From contig NZ_CP040889.1 in NCBI RefSeq assembly GCF_006171285.1, forward strand, positions 1,302,001-1,366,000: a DNA stretch of 64,000 nt, in the 5' to 3' direction. Position 1 is the stretch's first letter. Each line of letters begins with the position of its first letter. The position numbers and the translations under genes were made by a program. Below, in pieces: positions 63,249-64,000 of this stretch. The notes under the pieces were generated by a model. That model saw only the letters and a program-made list of their open reading frames with translations. It did no database searches and was not told where the DNA came from. This DNA is from Leclercia adecarboxylata. Its GTDB lineage: Bacteria; Pseudomonadota; Gammaproteobacteria; Enterobacterales; Enterobacteriaceae.

Positions 63249-64000
63249 ATGGCTGGACGAATCCCACGCGTTTTCATTAATGATCTGCTGGCAAGAACCG
63301 ACATCGTCGATCTCATCGACGCGCGGGTAAAGCTGAAAAAGCAGGGCAAGAACTATCACGCGTGCTGTCCATTCCATAACGAAAAAACCCCCTCTTTCAC
63401 CGTGAACGGTGAAAAACAGTTCTACCACTGCTTCGGCTGTGGCGCGCACGGCAACGCCGTCGACTTTTTGATGAACTATGACAAGCTCGAGTTTGTTGAA
63501 ACCGTCGAAGAACTGGCTGCCATGCACAACCTTGAAGTGCCGTATGAAGCAGGCAGTGGGCCAAGTCAGATAGAGCGTCATCAGCGACAAACGCTGTATC
63601 AGCTGATGGACGGCCTGAATTCGTTTTACCAACAGTCTCTTAAGCAACCTGCTGCTGAGCCTGCGCGTCAGTATCTGAACAAGCGCGGACTGAGCGACGA
63701 TGTCATTGCGCGTTTCGCTATTGGTTTCGCCCCTCCCGGCTGGGATAACGTGTTAAAGCGTTTTGGCGGCAATAGCGAAGATCGTAAATCTCTCATCGAC
63801 GCGGGCATGCTGGTCACCAACGACCAGGGACGTAGCTATGACCGCTTCCGCGAGCGGGTGATGTTCCCCATTCGCGACAAGCGTGGCCGGGTAATTGGTT
63901 TTGGTGGCCGCGTGCTGGGTGATGCCCTGCCGAAATACCTCAACTCCCCGGAAACCGATATTTTCCATAAAGGCCGCCAGCTGTATGGCCTGTATGAAGC
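63249..64000 (+). CDS. dnaG: DNA primase DnaG, 5' part (runs off the window)
   Basis: Open from ATG 63249 to the end of the window, about 250 codons of the usual 581. N-terminus MAGRIPRVFINDLLARTDIV. The zinc-binding CHC2 domain is complete, with CCPFHNEKTPSF and FYHCFGCGAHGNAVDF. The start of the RNA polymerase domain (FPIRDKRGRVIGFGGRVLG) is reached. It synthesises primers for Okazaki fragments. Weak ribosome site, in line with its low expression in E. coli. Confidence 0.98.
   Translation, partial: MAGRIPRVFINDLLARTDIVDLIDARVKLKKQGKNYHACCPFHNEKTPSFTVNGEKQFYHCFGCGAHGNAVDFLMNYDKLEFVETVEELAAMHNLEVPYEAGSGPSQIERHQRQTLYQLMDGLNSFYQQSLKQPAAEPARQYLNKRGLSDDVIARFAIGFAPPGWDNVLKRFGGNSEDRKSLIDAGMLVTNDQGRSYDRFRERVMFPIRDKRGRVIGFGGRVLGDALPKYLNSPETDIFHKGRQLYGLYE

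Overview
This is a 64 kb piece of chromosome from a member of the Enterobacteriaceae (Enterobacter/Lelliottia/Klebsiella-like; the species cannot be fixed from sequence reading alone). The backbone follows the Escherichia coli gene order around parC-parE-tolC-rpsU-dnaG, and most proteins are close in length and motif content to the E. coli proteins. The accessory blocks are not in the places E. coli would have them.

Layout. (1) 1-3690: an eroded mobile-element end of different composition. It holds two consecutive decayed tyrosine-recombinase genes on the minus strand, a 0.8 kb stretch without genes, and a frameshifted proteasome-like (Ntn-hydrolase) gene. Its right edge cuts the radical-SAM gene ygiQ at about 3691, between the codons of the second and third iron-sulfur cysteines. 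(2) 3691-15470: backbone with ygiQ remnant, a Trk-type potassium transporter, ftsP, plsC, parC, ygiW, qseBC, mdaB-ygiN and a Kbp-like BON-LysM protein. (3) 15512-20815: a carbohydrate block with a divergent AraC regulator, a DUF2264 protein, a sugar:proton symporter and a GH88 unsaturated glucuronyl hydrolase. (4) 20822-31708: a copper and oxidative-chlorine block with cusRS, cusCFBA, a frameshifted rclR and rclA. (5) 31743-52921: backbone with nudF-yqiB-cpdA-yqiA-parE, tolC, ygiBC, ygiD, zupT, FMN-riboswitch-controlled ribB, ubiK, ygiF-glnE-hldE, ygiM, cca, uppP, folB and plsY. (6) 53135-58619: a complete urease operon, ureDABCEJFG. (7) 58667-61647: a secreted chitin-binding subtilase divergent from a RcsB-like regulator whose receiver has lost its phosphorylation site. 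(8) 61667-64000: tsaD, rpsU and the start of dnaG.

How the parts fit. CusRS senses periplasmic copper or silver and acts through a clear palindromic box in front of cusC. CusCFBA exports the ions, and RclA, known as a Cu(II) reductase, would feed the Cu(I) form. The GH88 block looks like an intracellular route for unsaturated uronic-acid oligosaccharides imported by the symporter. The urease cluster carries its own nickel-delivery proteins but no dedicated regulator. Most convergent gene pairs are separated by hairpin terminators or REP-type palindromes.

The most unusual items are the ygiQ insertion junction with its decayed recombinase pair, the subtilase with Glu at the catalytic Asp position plus a chitin-binding module, and its divergent aspartate-less regulator. 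Two frameshifts (Ntn-hydrolase, rclR) could be real decay or sequencing errors.
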